A DNA stretch of 6,652 nt, from positions 1-6,652 of the forward strand of contig JBEKJU010000206.1 in NCBI GenBank assembly GCA_050011095.1. The letters are read 5' to 3'. Position numbers and translations under genes: made by a program. Position 1 is the stretch's first letter. Each line of letters starts with the position of its first letter. Positions 5,939-6,652 of this stretch are shown here, piece after piece. The notes under the pieces are model-generated. The model did no database searches. It saw nothing but the letters and a program-made list of their open reading frames with translations, and had not been told where the DNA came from. This stretch comes from JBEKJU01 sp050011095. GTDB taxonomy: Bacteria > Desulfobacterota > Syntrophorhabdia > Syntrophorhabdales > WCHB1-27.

Positions 5939-6358
5939 ATGGCATACGATGAGAAAACGGCTATATTTTACCTTGACCGAATAGAAAAGTTCGTCAAGTC
6001 CGATCTTCAAGCGAGCGTGGGCGTGGAGTACATTCGCTTTTTCAATAACGCGCTCGCTGCTTGGCTTCTTCTCTCCTCCGTGAGCCCTAAATTGGTCGGC
6101 GTGCAAAATGGCGTGGTTCTTTTCCAAATACCGGCAAATGAAGCCTCGTACCGCCTCATCCGGAAATTTCTTGAGGACCCTTTGGTCCCTTTGAACGAGT
6201 ACTACTCAGCAGTCCGAACGATTCGCCGGAAGGTTTCCAGGGTGCGCCGCAAGCTTCTGGAGACCGCCGGTCAGCGTGGCCCTCAGCATATACCTATCAG
6301 CGATAATCAAATGCGCTGCGGCGGGCCATCCTGCATATGTCAAAGAGAAGGGAGGTGA
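5939..6358 (+). CDS. unrecognised 139-residue phage protein with C-terminal Cys cluster
   Basis: ATG 5939 follows AAAGGGGA by a short spacer and lies 13 bases after the GNAT-like gene. I do not recognise the family. Residues 1-20 (MAYDEKTAIFYLDRIEKFVK) and 68-80 look helical. Residues 34-64 are hydrophobic (FFNNALAAWLLLSS, then a strand-like VGVQNGVVLFQIP), probably a folded core. Residues 92-110 are strongly basic (VRTIRRKVSRVRRKLLETA) and could bind nucleic acid or a charged virion partner. The last part has Cys at 127, 132 and 134 (CGGPSCIC), with the next gene's ribosome site overlapping its final codons. Gene position suggests a tail or internal virion component. That is inference from neighbours only. 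Confidence 0.8.
   Translation: MAYDEKTAIFYLDRIEKFVKSDLQASVGVEYIRFFNNALAAWLLLSSVSPKLVGVQNGVVLFQIPANEASYRLIRKFLEDPLVPLNEYYSAVRTIRRKVSRVRRKLLETAGQRGPQHIPISDNQMRCGGPSCICQREGR
6351..6358 (+). promoter_or_regulatory. Shine-Dalgarno sequence selecting GTG 6364
   Basis: GGAGGTGA matches the anti-16S tail over eight bases and lies five bases before GTG 6364. It makes that GTG the preferred start over ATG 6337, which is upstream of it and has no ribosome site. Confidence 0.72.
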
Positions 6359-6363
6359 GCACT

Positions 6364-6537
6364 GTGGCAGACGAGAACAGCAGAGACGTGGGAGTCGTCC
6401 CGCCCAAGGCGCAGAACCTCGGGGGAGGCCGGCTCACGGACCTCACAACGGGCAAGACCACCCCAATTTTGTCCCATGGCGTGGCCGTTGAGACACCTGA
6501 ATTATACGAGATGCTCGCCGGGCAGCTCACCGTGTAG
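6364..6537 (+). CDS. small unrecognised phage protein, possibly truncated by a frame disruption
   Basis: The protein has 57 residues from GTG 6364. An in-frame ATG at 6337 would add nine residues, but it overlaps the previous gene and lacks a ribosome site. The protein opens with a flexible, polar segment, followed by PPKAQNLGGGRLTDLTTGKT, then PILSHGVAVETPELYEMLAGQLTV and TAG. The part VAVETPELYEMLAGQL looks like a folded helix. The reading frame at -1 continues through the stop with a plausible protein segment (GDGKNTLISNDPHARKSF, then KQVQLTLFQASI) to TGA 6627-6629, with no start codon near its beginning. An original product of about 88 residues is therefore possible. No family is recognised. 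The gene belongs to the tape measure cluster by spacing and strand. Confidence 0.65.
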   Translation: MADENSRDVGVVPPKAQNLGGGRLTDLTTGKTTPILSHGVAVETPELYEMLAGQLTV

Positions 6538-6652
6538 GCGACGGCAAAAATACCCTCATTTCTAACGATCCGCACGCCCGCAAAAGCTTTAAGCAGGTGC
6601 AACTCACCCTTTTTCAGGCATCGATTTGAGATTCGGGGAGGGCCTGTCTCAC
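6538..6652 (+). other. right-edge segment: possible coding continuation and a ribosome-site-like sequence
   Basis: The 115 bases after the TAG at 6535-6537 hold no complete gene of their own. The -1 frame is open from 6501 to TGA 6627-6629 with ordinary codons, see the preceding gene. GGGGAGG at 6636-6642 resembles a Shine-Dalgarno sequence and may serve a gene starting just beyond the window edge. No terminator-like hairpin with a T-run and no Mu-type terminal repeat was seen. Confidence 0.35.

Noticed and set aside
6583..6590. AAAGCTTT palindrome near the right end
   Set aside because: It is a short 8-bp palindrome inside a probable coding stretch with no partner motif, so it is expected by chance.
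6297..6602. Minus-strand open frame of about 101 codons at the right edge
   Set aside because: It is antisense to two plus-strand genes with good ribosome sites and shows no domain or start signal of its own.

Overview
The window holds part of a Mu-like (transposable) bacteriophage or prophage, read entirely on the + strand. The genes are tightly packed, with overlaps or gaps of only a few bases and Shine-Dalgarno sequences before most starts. No rRNA, tRNA, CRISPR array, insertion sequence or convincing intrinsic terminator was seen. The GC-rich sequence, the Shine-Dalgarno usage and the Mu-type gene set suggest a Gram-negative host, perhaps Pseudomonadota or Desulfobacterota. That host guess is weak, because nothing here is a host marker gene.

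Left part (1-2594): the replication and regulation block of a Mu-type phage. In order it contains the C-terminal end of a probable MuA/TnsB-type transposase, a 63-base gap with a GC-rich palindrome, a MuB-like AAA+ ATPase, a small winged-helix protein, a small helix-turn-helix protein with a Cys cluster, a GemA/Gp16-family protein, and a small gene that needs a -1 frame change near position 2388 to be read through. A hairpin lies just after that stop.

Middle (2584-5481): a Mor-family middle activator is followed after only three bases by an 877-residue tail tape measure protein. In Mu and its relatives the lysis, packaging, portal, capsid and most tail genes lie between these two functions. 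None of them is present here, which makes this junction the most unusual feature of the layout.

Right part (5485-6652): a GNAT-fold-like phage protein, an unrecognised 139-residue protein with a C-terminal Cys cluster, and a small protein that stops at 6537. The -1 frame after that stop looks like a continuation of the same protein up to 6629. The window ends with a possible ribosome binding site for a further gene.

Expected working: the transposase and the MuB-like ATPase would carry out replicative transposition, the small DNA-binding proteins and GemA would modulate early expression or host physiology, Mor would switch on later genes, and the tape measure protein would set tail length during assembly. 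Two apparent frame disruptions and the missing structural block leave open whether this is a decaying prophage, sequence error, a deliberately rearranged phage or a reduced (satellite-like) element.
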